Positions 1 through 10,697 of a DNA stretch of 64,000 nucleotides are shown here, piece after piece. Made by a program: the position numbers and the translations under genes. A model generated the notes under the pieces. It was not told the origin of the DNA. It made no database searches and worked only from the letters and a program-made list of their open reading frames with translations. This stretch comes from Endothia cerciana (Eukaryota; Ascomycota; Sordariomycetes; Diaporthales; Cryphonectriaceae). Position 1 is the first letter of the stretch. Each line of letters starts with the position of its first letter. The stretch lies in contig JALRMH010000015.1 in assembly GCA_026119935.1 (NCBI GenBank), positions 372,001 to 436,000 of the forward strand, written 5' to 3'.

Positions 1-61
1 ATTCAACGCCATGCCAGCTGCATATCCGCCGAAGTCACGCTGTCCCTCACGTCCAAGATCG

Positions 62-322
62 CTACGCTCTCCGCTGGGGTGGTCGCAAGCTCAGTACTGT
101 ACTTAGGAGGCGCCCCAGGATATCCGGGACCAGCTCCGTAGGACCGGGCTCCATATCAGCAGAAGATCCATTCCTGAAGGGTCTCTCCAATCGGCAGGCT
201 AAATCGTTCAGCTTCTCGCCGGCATTCAGCAAGTCGTCTGTATGCCCTTTTGCGCCCAGCCCTTCACCCTCCGTGAAACCTTCCTCAATACTATCCGCAT
301 CCAGAGCTGCCGCCCAAAATGC
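62..322 (-). other. Coding-like open frame at window edge, unidentified
   Basis: Just downstream of the WDR48 stop the minus strand has a CAG acceptor-like site (after 323) followed by an open frame to a TAG at 62-64. The translation is acidic and looks coding (starts AFWAAALDADSIEEGF). A second frame stays open to about position 3 with ILDVRDSVTSADMQLAWR. It may be the last exons of a gene whose start overlaps WDR48, an alternative WDR48 3' exon, or chance. I do not recognise the protein and no start codon is visible. Confidence 0.2.
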
Positions 323-330
323 CTGCGAAA

Positions 331-3300
331 CTATGCAACCGCTGTTGGTGGGACAGGTTGTGGCGGCTGCGCATCAGAGGCATCGTCGCTTGGCGTGGGT
401 CCATCACTGGGCGCTTCTCCCTCCGATGCTGCGGGGGCCTCAGCGGCCGGAAGGGGAATCTCTTTCTTGCCGTTGGCCTTGTAGTATAGAACGACGTCGT
501 TACCGCCCTTCCAAATATAAGCCCGCATGGTAGCCAGGGTCATGTTGACCGGGAGTAGCTGAGGCTGGTGTCAGCAGTTGAACTACCAGGTCCATCTCCG
601 ACAGTCCCCAGACTTACCTGGTCATTGCAGTATAGCTCGAGATACTCCTCCGGCTTCAGCGCCGCCGGGTCCCCCTCGGATTTACTCTCCGCCTCTTCCA
701 GGGTCGGGTCGATTCGCTCCGCCACATACGCCAAGATCTTCTTCACCCGCAACATTTTATTAGCATTGAGGCGGTTGTTTCCATCGGCTGACGTGAGGAC
801 GGGAAGCCCAGAATCTGGCCAGGAATGCAGGACAAATGAGACCTTGACCGGCTCTTTCTGGGGAGTCCTGTTGAGGAGCAGCACGTCGCCGAGCCACTGC
901 GGCGCGCACTTCTCGATATCGTCCGCCTCGAGTCCGACAGAGTCCACCGTCCCACGGTACAGCTCAGCACTCCCACCGGATGTCTCCTCCTGGATAATGA
1001 CCTTGGTCCCAGGGGGCAGCTTAAGAACGGGGGTCTCGTTGGGCAAGCTAGGCGTGATCTTGGTCTCGACGTGCTTCTCTGGAGTCTCGGCGAGGTGCTT
1101 CTCGTACTCGTTCTGTATCTTCTGCACGACACCCAGGAAGTTATCGTCGAACTCCTTCTCCGGCTCATGATTGGACGACGATTCGGATTCTGCCGCCTTC
1201 TCGTCCGCGACCGCAGACTTCTCTGCTACCGATGCTGAGCCTGATCTGCCCAACTTCTTGGTTCCAAAGGACATGCCCATACGGAACTTCTTGCCGAAAG
1301 GTGACTTAGCATCTCCCTTGTCCTTTTCCTTCTCTTTGTCCTTGCCATCCTTGCCATCTTCAGATCTGTTGGTCTTGTCCTCGGCTTGTTCGGTGGCCGC
1401 CGGCTTCGCACTCTGGCTGCTATTGACGGCATTGATCGCGTTGGAGAAATAGTCGTCTCGGTCTTGTAACTGCTGGCCGGCTGCAGAGGCCAAAGGGCTC
1501 CCGGGGCCTACACCGTCCTCCTTGAAGCCTGGTAGGATTGGCGTCGCAAGTCCAATACCCATCCCACCTGGTGTCATCGGCACGTACTGAGCGCCATTAG
1601 CTCTTGGGGTGGCCAGTGTCTCGACGGCTTGTTCCCAGCCGCCACTGCCAGGTAGCTGGGTTGTGATCGGGTCAGCTTTTGCTGCTGCGTTGCGCGATTC
1701 CACTGTTTCGTTTAGCTTGTGACGATGGGCCTCGTCACGCTTAATCTCTTCATCTATCAACTTGGCGAAAAGATACCGCAGGATCCATTTGCCGTAATTT
1801 ACTGGAAGCCGGAGTCAGTACATACATCAAGCCAAGTGACCCACGGTCACCCAACTCACTTCTTTGGTCGTCTCGAAACTCAACTGGTCCGTCAAGCTCA
1901 AGCTCATCGGCATACATCTCGGCATCGAAGCAGTTGAACGGCTCCAGAACAACTGTCAGGTTTCCAGAGCTTGTGTCCACCGAGCACCATGGCGACACGT
2001 TCTCGAGGGTGTTGACCAGAGGCTCAACGTCCTCGAGGTGCTTCTTTCCAAAGCTTTGAATGGGTTTGCACTGCGGTCACGGCCGTTGTTAACCAACCAG
2101 TGCTTGCAGCGACTGCGCTGAACGTACCTGTATCAGGTCCCAGAGCAGGACGTCACCAGCCGTATCCAGTGTCAGAACCCGCCGCTTATCAGCCAGGAGC
2201 CGATGCTTGACCAAGCCGAACTGGCCCTCGATCGTCTCCTGCGGAACGTGTTGTATTGGCTCCACAACACTGACAGGCTCATTCGCTTGCGGGTCCGTCT
2301 CGGTGTCATGAATCGGAAACCTGGCCGTGTTGGAAATTCGGAGGATCGATCTGGGCGGTATCTCCTTTGGCTTTGCATTTGCCGTGTCTGCGGACGTAGG
2401 AGGTGGTATACTGCTCGACACGGAGGCGCGGTGTTGTCTGAAGAGCTCGGGGAGCTGGATGTCGGCGGTGGTGTCGACGTTGTGCCACCTGTTGATAGAT
2501 GACCTCTGGGTGGCAGTCCAGAGGTAGTCACCGGCAGCGATGACCTTGTTGACGATGTCGTGCTCGTGTGCCACAGCCAGGGCGAGCCCGTCGTCCACCT
2601 CGGCTTCACGGATGTCGGTCTTCACAACCAGCCCGGATCGGTCCGCGCTGTAGAAGACAGACAGGTCGGGGGCCTCTGAATACAGGGAAAAGACGGATTC
2701 GTTGTGCATGGTCAGAGTATGCATGCAGCGACCCGCGGTGACGCTCCAAATCTTGACCGTCTGGTCCTGGCTGCCTGTCATAACCGTGTCGCCGGCCGCA
2801 CTAAGCAGGATCGATCGTACCAGGCCGGTGTGGCCGCGGAACTTTGTGATGCGCTTCCCTGACCTGGGGTCCCAGAGATGTAATATGGACTCGGGCCCGC
2901 CATAGGCCAAGACGTTCTCGGTAGTGCTGAGGGAGTAGATGGAGCCCTTCTCCGGGGTGTCCTCGCCTTGTGTATCGATCTCTAGCGTCTTGCCGCCGCC
3001 GTTCAGGTCCCACAAGTACACCTTGCGGTCCAAGCCGCCGGTAGCAACCCACGAAGCATCCGAGTTTGGTGACGCGACGCACTTGGCATAGTCGGCATGC
3101 TCCCCAATCTTGTATGGCTCCTCGGCCTGGCTCGCGTGTGGCCGCCACAGCTTGACGAGCTGGTCCTGAGAGGCTGTAACCACCGCGTTGTTACCCTGAA
3201 CCAACGCAAGGTCGCAGATCCAGTTAGTATGAGCGAGGTGTTGAGTGCGGAACCTGGTGGTGTTCTGAGCCTTGGAGGAGTCGGGGGTCGCATCGGGAGT

Positions 3301-3749
3301 CGAGTCGGTCGCGGGAGAGGTTGGGACCTCGGAGAGGTCGAGATTCAGATCCCACGCGCACAGGATGCCATCGCGGCCTCCAGAGTAGCTGTCATGCCAG
3401 CCCGGTCAGCAGCCGCCACAGGCAGCCTGGGATGCGCCGGATCTCGTGATCGGCAACGGCGGGAGGGGGGGTGGTCTCACAGGATGGACCTCTCGCGGTC
3501 GACAGCAAGGCCATTGACGCCCTTTATGTGGCCGCCGGCCTGCTTATCAGCCCGTTCGAGAACTATAGAGGAGAGGGAAGAGCACAGATTAGAGACAGAC
3601 TGGTGCGCAGATGGGAGTTTCGGGATCGCCAGAGATGCCGCTCAACATCGACGTATGCGCCCGTGCAGTGCGGCACCACCAGTACCGAGACCGCGAGGGT
3701 TGAGGGTGTGCGCACCATAGCTAATTCTCTGCCGTGCCTTCTTGGCCAT
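331..3749 (-). CDS. WDR48: WDR48/UAF1-type WD40 cofactor of deubiquitinases
   Basis: Predicted 999-aa protein from six exons: 3716-3749, 3481-3562, 3388-2128, 2070-1860, 1801-618 and 558-331. Phases agree and the total is 1000 codons. The N-terminus MAKKARQRISYVLE and the early GGHIKGVNGLAVD are typical of the WDR48/Bun107 family. An N-terminal WD40 propeller follows (WDLNGG, HLWDPRSGK, TGSQDQTVKIW and others). The C-terminal region has LLLNRTPQKEPVKVSFVLHS and ends with MTLATMRAYIWKGGNDVVLYY, the DUF3337 signature. In other eukaryotes this protein binds and activates UBP-type deubiquitinases (USP1/12/46; Ubp9 in fission yeast). A charged K/E/D-rich linker (encoded near 1170-1450) separates the halves. 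Exon 1 is only 34 nt and its donor (GTGCGC) is weak. The start is fixed by family similarity. Confidence 0.93.
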
Positions 3750-4976
3750 GACGGAGGGGGCGGGAGGACGTGGTCATGTGCGGGTGTCGTGGGGGAGGTG
3801 GACCTATGCGTATGCAGAGCAGCTTCGAGGCAGATCGGGTCTCCCGGTGGTTTGCGTCGCGGCGTGGATCTGCCCACTGGGAAATAACGAATGTATGGAG
3901 GTCACGGAGACCAACTAATATGCTGTGATGCCGGCTGTGTATACGAGCGTGCGTCGACAGGCGGGATAGATGGACTGATGATGATTAACGATGGGGACAT
4001 CGATCGGTTGGGAGCTGCGCACGGGGTCGAGGTCCAGATGAGATCAACGGCGCCCCAACCGTGCAGGCATGGTAGGGGTAGGGCACTACACATGCTAGCC
4101 CGCTACTTGGGTCTCCTCATGGGGGGCGGGGCCACTGGGGGGGGGTTGCACCAGAACTGGAGATGGAGGGGGGGCACACTGTCTGACCAGCGACCCGACT
4201 GACTGGGAGAAGAACGTCATGCATGGAGATCTGGGGCCCAAGGGTCTCAGACACCAATCTCGTAGTATGTATGCTCTTGCAGCCTTTTGCTCCAAGGTTC
4301 ATTCTTCTCAATGCTCAGTACCTTTGACTCTCTATTTCCCCTCGCAGGGCGTCTTTGCATTCCTGATGTGACCCAGTCCGCTGAGGATTCTCCATCACAG
4401 CAAGGCCACACCCTGCACCTTACCGAACGTGGGGAAGCAGGGACATGGACATGGATACATGGGACCAAGCCCTGGTTTCTGGCCCAAGCAGTCATCCTTC
4501 TTCCTGCACCTCGTCACTGGTCATGATCAAGCATTAATCCTCAACATGTCTTCATTCACAATCCACGGAGTGTCTACATATTCAAGATTTCCGAAATGCC
4601 AACGGACCCCTTCTTCTCATTTGTTTGTTTTGGAGGGGGGGGGTGGAGAATATACACCGCCCCGGCCCGAATAAGGTGACCAATCACACCATGGCTCCAC
4701 CTACATACTTGTCGATTGTGGTGTTCACGGATGCTGAAGATCGCCTCTAACATCGTGTCCCAAGCCATGGCATGGAATCAAATCTACTGTTTGGAGCCTC
4801 TGCTGTCCTGCCACCTGAAAGGTTGCGGGCGAGAAGATTGTCTACAGTGTAAAGAGTCCGCCTCTTCCCGCAGGACCAGGGTCTTGGCTGCATCAACACA
4901 TTACAATATGTGCCTGGATCTTGCAAAGTCAATACGGTGACTGTAGTACACTAGACTGAGCGATCAGACCATCTCC

Positions 4977-5314
4977 GTACGCCAACATCCAGGCTATCGA
5001 GACGATGAAGGCGTTTATCAACTCGGTAGAGGCAGCCACACTGAAGCCCTTCATGCTCGCGATCGACTGCGTTGGTTCATCTAGGTTATGGCCTCAAAGT
5101 TCTACGTGCGCTCTGGGTGCGCTCTCTACGGACCTCCTTCAACTACATCCCCTCGGCCATATCACCTGTTGGCCTCCGCACCATCATGGACAGCGTCGTG
5201 GCGGATTACTATTACCTGTGGACACTCACACTCGAACTCGGGGCCTATTACCCAGCAGACCGCGATCCTTCCAACTCCTCTTCTCATGCTACAGCTGACA
5301 CGTTTGTACTCTAG
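4977..5314 (+). pseudogene. Degenerate coding relic, unidentified
   Basis: One frame reads like protein (SPYANIQAIETMKAFINSVE) up to about 5070. Sense then continues in another frame (HLGYGLKVLRALWVRSLRTS, later GLRTIMDSVVADYYYLWTLT) to a stop at 5312-5314. Both parts look coding, and their junction near 5070 has neither intron signals nor frame continuity. I infer a frameshifted fragment of a once-coding exon. I cannot name the family. It may also be chance. Confidence 0.25.
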
Positions 5315-5781
5315 ATTCGCAGGTATATCATCGTGCCAGGCGCAAGACAGTTGAGTGCGGTCAAATGGCTAAAGAATTATCAGTTGATACTGATGAACTG
5401 CGTAAACGGATGTTCCAACGCTGTCGGTTAAGGGTTGATGATGAGCCACCGTGCTCGCCAAAACACCATGTCCACAGAGACTTGGTAGTAAATACACAAG
5501 AAGCGTCTGAAGACAAAGCATCGAACAGGTTTCCTTGTAACGAAGCACCGGGTCTTTCAAGATTCACTCATACTTCATGGCCAGTATTCTCCGTTCTTGT
5601 GAAGAAAGCGTGGCCCCAACGGCGTTGTATCTGAACAACAGTGAGAACAGTAGCATAGATCCAGAACAACATCATTGTGTTGGTGGTGGGCTTTGTTCCG
5701 GAAATTCGCGGAAATGTTCTTGTCACGGCTCTCAAAAAACAGTGCGGCTATCCACAAAGTGACTGAGGATGATCTATGATC

Positions 5782-5789
5782 TATATAAA
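5782..5789 (+). promoter_or_regulatory. TATA box of the small membrane-protein gene
   Basis: TATATAAA lies about 165 bp upstream of the ATG at 5954, followed by a pyrimidine-rich stretch. No other TATA match as clean was noted near a start in this window. It supports the small downstream gene being transcribed. Confidence 0.45.
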
Positions 5790-5953
5790 CCACTACGTAG
5801 GTCGGCCTCTCACAGTTTTCTTCCCTTGATCAACCTACGAGCACACGAGAACTAATCTTCAAGCTTGAGCAAGATCTTAAGCTGCGATTCGATTCTCTTC
5901 ATTCCGGAATCCCTCCCGGAATTGTTTCGCAAGAAATTCCGGTCTTATTCGCC

Positions 5954-6325
5954 ATGGCTACCACCGCCTACAACAACACCTCGAGCAGCACTGGAAGCCA
6001 GTCGCAGGACCACACCACCATGCCGATCACACTGACAACCATCTTGGCTGTTCTGGCCATCATCATGGCTATTGCAGTTCTGCGCGGGGCGAGCCACTGG
6101 ACTTGCTGCCGATCAGGCCGATCCGGCCGATCTGGCCGCGGCAATGATGAGGAGCAGCCACCTCGATTTGACGATGTGAGCGACATCCCGCTGCGTCCTC
6201 TCCAGCCTGTCTTTGATCGGCATCGGCAGAACTTCTTTCCCGCGCCCGGCATTTCCGGTAGCATCAGGCCGCTGCCTCCCTTTTCTCAGTACACAAGCCA
6301 GGCTGGGGAGCAGCCGAACAAGTAA
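5954..6325 (+). CDS. Small single-pass membrane protein, unknown
   Basis: Intact 123-aa open frame. A Ser/Thr/Gln-rich N-terminus (about 25 residues) is followed by one hydrophobic segment (ITLTTILAVLAIIMAIAVL, about residues 26-44). Next come two cysteines, a basic GRSGRSGR patch and an acidic, proline-rich tail. The ATG sits in a good context (gccATGGCT) behind a TATA box and a plausible leader, which is why I accept so short a gene. The layout suggests a membrane protein with a basic juxtamembrane patch facing the cytosol. I do not recognise a family. It lies alone between the WDR48 promoter and the decayed monooxygenase. Confidence 0.5.
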   Translation: MATTAYNNTSSSTGSQSQDHTTMPITLTTILAVLAIIMAIAVLRGASHWTCCRSGRSGRSGRGNDEEQPPRFDDVSDIPLRPLQPVFDRHRQNFFPAPGISGSIRPLPPFSQYTSQAGEQPNK

Positions 6326-7290
6326 GGCAAGATAAACGGCATGCCCCTTTCCGATTGTCCTCACGGCTGAGCCTGTTTCCCTGTTCTCGCTTCCCTGAGC
6401 TTGACGGACGACGCCCAGTGAGGCGTGAGTATGGCTTACCTGGGTCTTACCGAGAACCTGATAGGAGGCTCGGTCAGAGTCCCCAGTTTCCCTCCCTAAG
6501 GCTTTTAGGATTCACGACGAGGTCCAGATTGGACTTCTTCATCATCTGCCGATGTCTCATGCCTGTCCTTGCCCTGTGCGGCAACTGGATGCACTCAACA
6601 GATTCTAGGCGCAAGCCTGGAGAGCTTCCCTGACCTTTTCATAGGTGGAATGCTAACGAATTACACGGTAGTGCGAACTGGACTTCTTTTTCTTCTTTTT
6701 ATTTTGTGCAAGCTGTGAGGTTTTCATTTTAGGTTGTGATTTCCTGGGGGGGAGGGGGGAGGGGGGTGGCTCTCCTCGCCTCTTCTCTTATTATTCATCA
6801 TGGGCAATACCACTGTGGTTCTTTGTATTGAGGGCTCGGGAGAAGCCCGGCACAACCTGTCAGTTGGTGGCTAGGATCCTCAATACTCGACCAGGTACGC
6901 AATTCCCTTGATGCCTGCAGGTAGCAGGCGGGAGCCTAAGCGAGCTTAGCAAGTTAAGGTATGATGTTAGCCTGCGAATGAAAATGATATATCTCCGAAA
7001 TAGAAGTCCTCTGCGGGCTTTGACTCCTCGTCCACAGGCCCGAGTGGACTATAAGTGCTGCACGAGAAATTATCTCCTACCTAGGTCAATATTGGACCCA
7101 ATGACTTGTTGTCATTGTCATAGACACTGCAGGTGTTCTCAAGCAAGACCTAGGCAACGCGGGCTCTACACCATAAGCGCTAAGACTTGGGTTTGTTGTG
7201 GTGAAGTGCTCTTCAGGAACCAATGTTTTGCTTGAAATGCCAGAACAAGTAGCATAAATATCATGACTCCTTGTTGGGCAATGGTCTCGA
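6326..7290. other. Intergenic, no gene supported
   Basis: The 3' flank of the small membrane-protein gene contains a G-rich tract (about 6747-6768). I see no coding frame. The missing N-terminal half of the monooxygenase, with its FAD-binding glycine motif, is not found here in any frame I examined. Confidence 0.5.
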
Positions 7291-8074
7291 ATTCGCAAAC
7301 ACGACTGTCCCCCAGAGGACCTCAAGGTGGTCGATTCAAATATGTACGCTGTGTACTTCACTGTGCCCCGCCGGCCAGACGACGACGACTGGTGGAACTG
7401 CCACTTTGCCACTGGATCGAGGATCGTTACCAACAGGCCCGACCCACACGGGACTTATCGTGGAATGTTCACCTGCATGCCCCTCAGCGCCGCTCAGAAA
7501 CGGGAGTGGCAGGCAGCATCGAGGGCGTACAAGAAGATGCAACAGGAGCTCCTCCGGGGGGGGGGGGGGTTCGCGGATGTGGGCTGGAAGGCACCGCGGC
7601 TCCTGGACGCCATAGGCCAGGCGCCGGATTTCTACCTCCATGCCATCCAGCAGATCAGGATGTCCAAGTGGTACAACGACCGCATCGTCCTCTTCGGAGA
7701 TGCCGCCTATTGTCCGACTCCGCTCACGGCCATGGGCGCCACCCTGGCCATCGAAAGAACCTACGTCCTCGCAGGTGAGCTGAGCAACCTCGAGGATGGC
7801 AAGCATCCCATCCGGACCCTCCGGTCCTACGACAATACCTTCCGTCCACGGGTAGAGGAACGGCAGAAATACAGGTCCATTTTCCCCGGCGCTGCCACAT
7901 CCCGAGACACGTTCCCAACTCTGGCTGGTTGCGAACCCTCCTTTGGGTGCTGTCCCAGCTCGTGAAGGTGCCGTGGGTAGGCAGCTGGCTGGGGCAAGAT
8001 AGGAGCGACGAGGTCGAAGATTGCAAGCTGCCAAAATACCCCAAGTTTGTGGGCTTCGAAGAACGTACATATTA
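7291..8074 (+). pseudogene. FAD-dependent monooxygenase, C-terminal fragment
   Basis: The frame reads PPEDLKVVDSNMYAVYFTVP and later GDAAYCPTPLTAMGATLAIE, the second FAD-contacting (GDA) motif of fungal group A flavin monooxygenases. About 785 nt remain. The N-terminal Rossmann half is absent upstream, so the copy is 5'-truncated. After about residue 190 the sense jumps by one base: the tail WLRTLLWVLSQLVKVPWVGS to FVGFEERTY is in another frame and ends at 8072-8074, so a 1-nt indel lies near 7885-7910. A run of 14 G (7556-7569) sits inside the frame. Such enzymes hydroxylate aromatic or polyketide substrates. It lies tail to tail with a broken MFS transporter, as in a decayed metabolite cluster. 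Confidence 0.75.
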
Positions 8075-8276
8075 AACCTGTGAATACCTGACGCAGGAAA
8101 GTGTACATCGGTCTTCACCGTCTCGCAGGGCTGTGTGATGAATTTCGTCGTTGATATTCTGCAAGTCGACGATACTCCTAGCTTAACTCTCATGATGAGC
8201 CTCCACTCTCCTTTTGAAAAAATCATGCAGTCAGATACCAAATCCAGAAGACCTCAAACATGAACATGGTATCGTC

Positions 8277-10102
8277 CTATGCAGAAGAGTGATTTATTGA
8301 CGTCTCAACCCTTGCTCTGTACCTGCGCCATGCATGCCCTTTCCGCATCTCTAGCAGCAGTAGAGGAGCGCAGATGGCACTCAGCAATCATAAGAACGTG
8401 AAACACCAGCCGACACCCATTCTATCAATCATAATCTCAAGTATTGCTAGAAATATTGCGGCAAGCGCGCAGCGAACAAGGTTGGCTGAAGCGGCTGCCG
8501 CTGAAGGCCGGTCTGGATTCAAATCGGTCAAGAGCGTGCCTAAAGCCTACAAGATTGTTAGGAATCGGGGCGCCGACTCTGTGCTCGGTAACTTACTGAG
8601 AATAGGCCCGTGATTGAGAATCCCAGGATGCCTTGAATTATCAAAGGCACCGAGACATGCTACTTGCATCGTCAGGTTGTGAAGGGCTTTAGCTCCGCCT
8701 GGCTGGACTTACCACGCGCGTTTCCACGGCCCAACCGTAGCCTATGGTAGCAGCGGTAGTCACTAAGGCGAGGTAAAGAGAGCTTCGGAGTCTAGCGGTC
8801 TCTATTGGAAATTCTGCAACGCCATGGTTGCTCTTCTTGTCCCTGGAAAATCCGTGGGTCTTGGCCGTGCGAGAGTAGTCAAGATCGAGCACTTTACCTA
8901 CAGAAAATTGCTAGCCCCAAGCCCATTGTATATTCATATATCCAAGGAAACTCACCCCACACAAACAGGCTGGTGAAGCACCCTACGCCAAAGGGGACAT
9001 AAATGAGAACCGGCCTCTACCTCAGTATAGTCGTACACCTTGACGAACAAAGACGACAGGGAGACCTGTGCACAGCAATATATCATGTAGTATATGCCAT
9101 TATAGAGTAGAACTACGAAGATGTCTTTCAGTAGAAGTAGCTTCAGCGAGGTGGTTGGATTTGGTAGGGAAAATTTCGACCGTTCTGGCTTCGATACTGG
9201 CTGATGACCAGGCCTCCGCATGGACAGGGGTATCAACGTGCGGTTGATGCTTGGAGGTAGGACGCTGCCATTTCCCACGAGATCACGGCCTGTTTCTGGC
9301 AAGGTAAAAAGAATTAGCAGAAGACATGTACCCCCCGCAATGCACAAGAACCAGAAGATCCATTTCCAGCCCAGCCCTGAGGCAAGTGCACCCCCGATGA
9401 CGGGGCCGACCGGAGGAGCGACATTAAGTCTAAGGACGTAAGTAAGTATACGTAATTACATTGAATAACACGAAGACGGGGGAAATAGTAATGACCCCAG
9501 TAGCATAATTCCAACATAGGATCCCCTCTCAGCTGGCGTTGTAATATCTGAGATAATGCCATAACGCAGAGAAATAGTACCTTGGTTTGTCAGTCCATTT
9601 CCCTCGTGCGACCTTATTTGATAGCTATTTACTGATCAGAACTTCCGGCACCTTGGAGCACCCTTAGCACAAGCAATGCTGGAAAGCTAATCTGAAGCGC
9701 AAGGCCGATGTTTGCCACGAGGTAGATTGAAAGTGCCAGTATATAGACAGGCCGCCCCCCAAGTATATCGGCGGCATTGCCGATCAAGGACAGGACAATG
9801 CCAGACACAAACATGTAAGTCGCTACCAACAAAGGCTGGTATTGTATGCTTTTGAGCAATCTGTTCATGTACGGGGTCCAACGTACTTATGGCAAGATTG
9901 ACAAGCCCAACGGCGACCCCCAAGCTTTGAGATATTGGTGTTATGGCAGGATAAAAGACAAAGCTGCTCATAGGGAGAACATGCCAGCAAAGGAAGCGAG
10001 GAAGATGATGTATCGCTTCTCCCATATTTTAAATATGGTATACGGCTCTGAGACCACCGCGGCAGCTTCGACATCTCGGGAAGGCCTCTCGGGACCTAGC
10101 AT
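8277..10102 (-). pseudogene. MFS multidrug (QDR/DHA1-type) transporter, inactivated
   Basis: Family sequence can be followed from MLGPERPSRDVEAAAVVSE (ATG 10100-10102) to EMRKGHAWR and a stop at 8277-8279. Segments include MSSFVFYPAITPISQSLGVA, VSGIVLSLIGNAADILGGRP, LQGAGSS, ISDITTPAERGSYVGI, GGALASGLGWKWIFWFLCIA, LPETGRDLVGNGS and TLLTDLNPDRPSAAAASANL. That is the N-terminal and C-terminal helix bundles of a drug:H+ antiporter. Lesions: a one-base loss at about 9980 (TTCTCCCTATG, frame shifts before MSSFVF); a one-base gain at about 9005-9010 (between VEAG and LIYVPFGVG); and an in-frame TGA near 8390 after GWCFTF. At least one normal intron (GTGAGT...CTGTAG, about 8900-8965) is preserved. 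The changes are point indels, not the C-to-T pattern of RIP. Confidence 0.8.
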
Positions 10103-10697
10103 TGCTCTAGAGAATAAGCACAGAAGTCAAGGGTCCTCCCGTTGCGAAGTGTCCAGGAGAGAGATGATTTGATACAGTACCTGCGGTTCCGAATTGTAAA
10201 GTTGGGAGGTTCACTCGACGCCTGCCGAGAACAGTTGAGCATGCTGCATTGAAAAGGTCACTCACTACCCTGGTTCCCAGCCTCTGCAGAGGGTGGTGCG
10301 GAGACGATCCGCTGTCAGTTGCGTTGTAAGCCACAAGCGCTGGTTACAGGGGTTGAGCCCCTGCATACCCGTGCCTCAGGTTTGATATTTTCAAGCTTGT
10401 ATCGGGACCTCGCCGTCGGTTTACACCTTACAGTAGGACGACTGCCGCCCTGCAAGTTTGCTACAGGCAGTGGATGATGCTCAAATGAGTACGTTATGAT
10501 GGTAAGACCCTAGCATGTCGAAGGAAAAGGTTACGCCTACCTAGGTAGTGGCAGCAAATGGTCACAGATTGCTAATGTAGAGGTGGTATCCGCAGTTCTC
10601 GCGAAAATTCTTCTCGTCCTCGAAGCACAATCGAAAACTGAGCGGCAGTCGGAGCCGCAAATCCGATTTTGTAGTATCTATCGATGGAAACGACAAT
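10103..10697. other. Intergenic, includes likely 5' end of the NACHT gene
   Basis: This is the 5' flank of the broken transporter and of the NACHT gene. Within it an open, serine- and arginine-rich frame runs from about 10577 into the NACHT gene without a methionine. ATGATG followed by a GTAAGA donor (10496-10501) is a candidate first mini-exon. Confidence 0.4.

Larger units (their letters stand above)
3750..5953. other. Intergenic: WDR48 promoter side plus one degenerate relic
   Basis: No intact gene is supported over 2.2 kb. It holds the WDR48 upstream region, a G-rich stretch near 4125-4175, a degenerate coding relic at 4977-5314 (separate entry) and the promoter of the small membrane-protein gene at 5954. 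Confidence 0.5.

Noticed and set aside
7336..8241. 301-codon open frame on the minus strand
   Set aside because: It is antisense to the monooxygenase fragment, whose translation shows clear family motifs. The antisense product is Pro/Arg-rich and has none.
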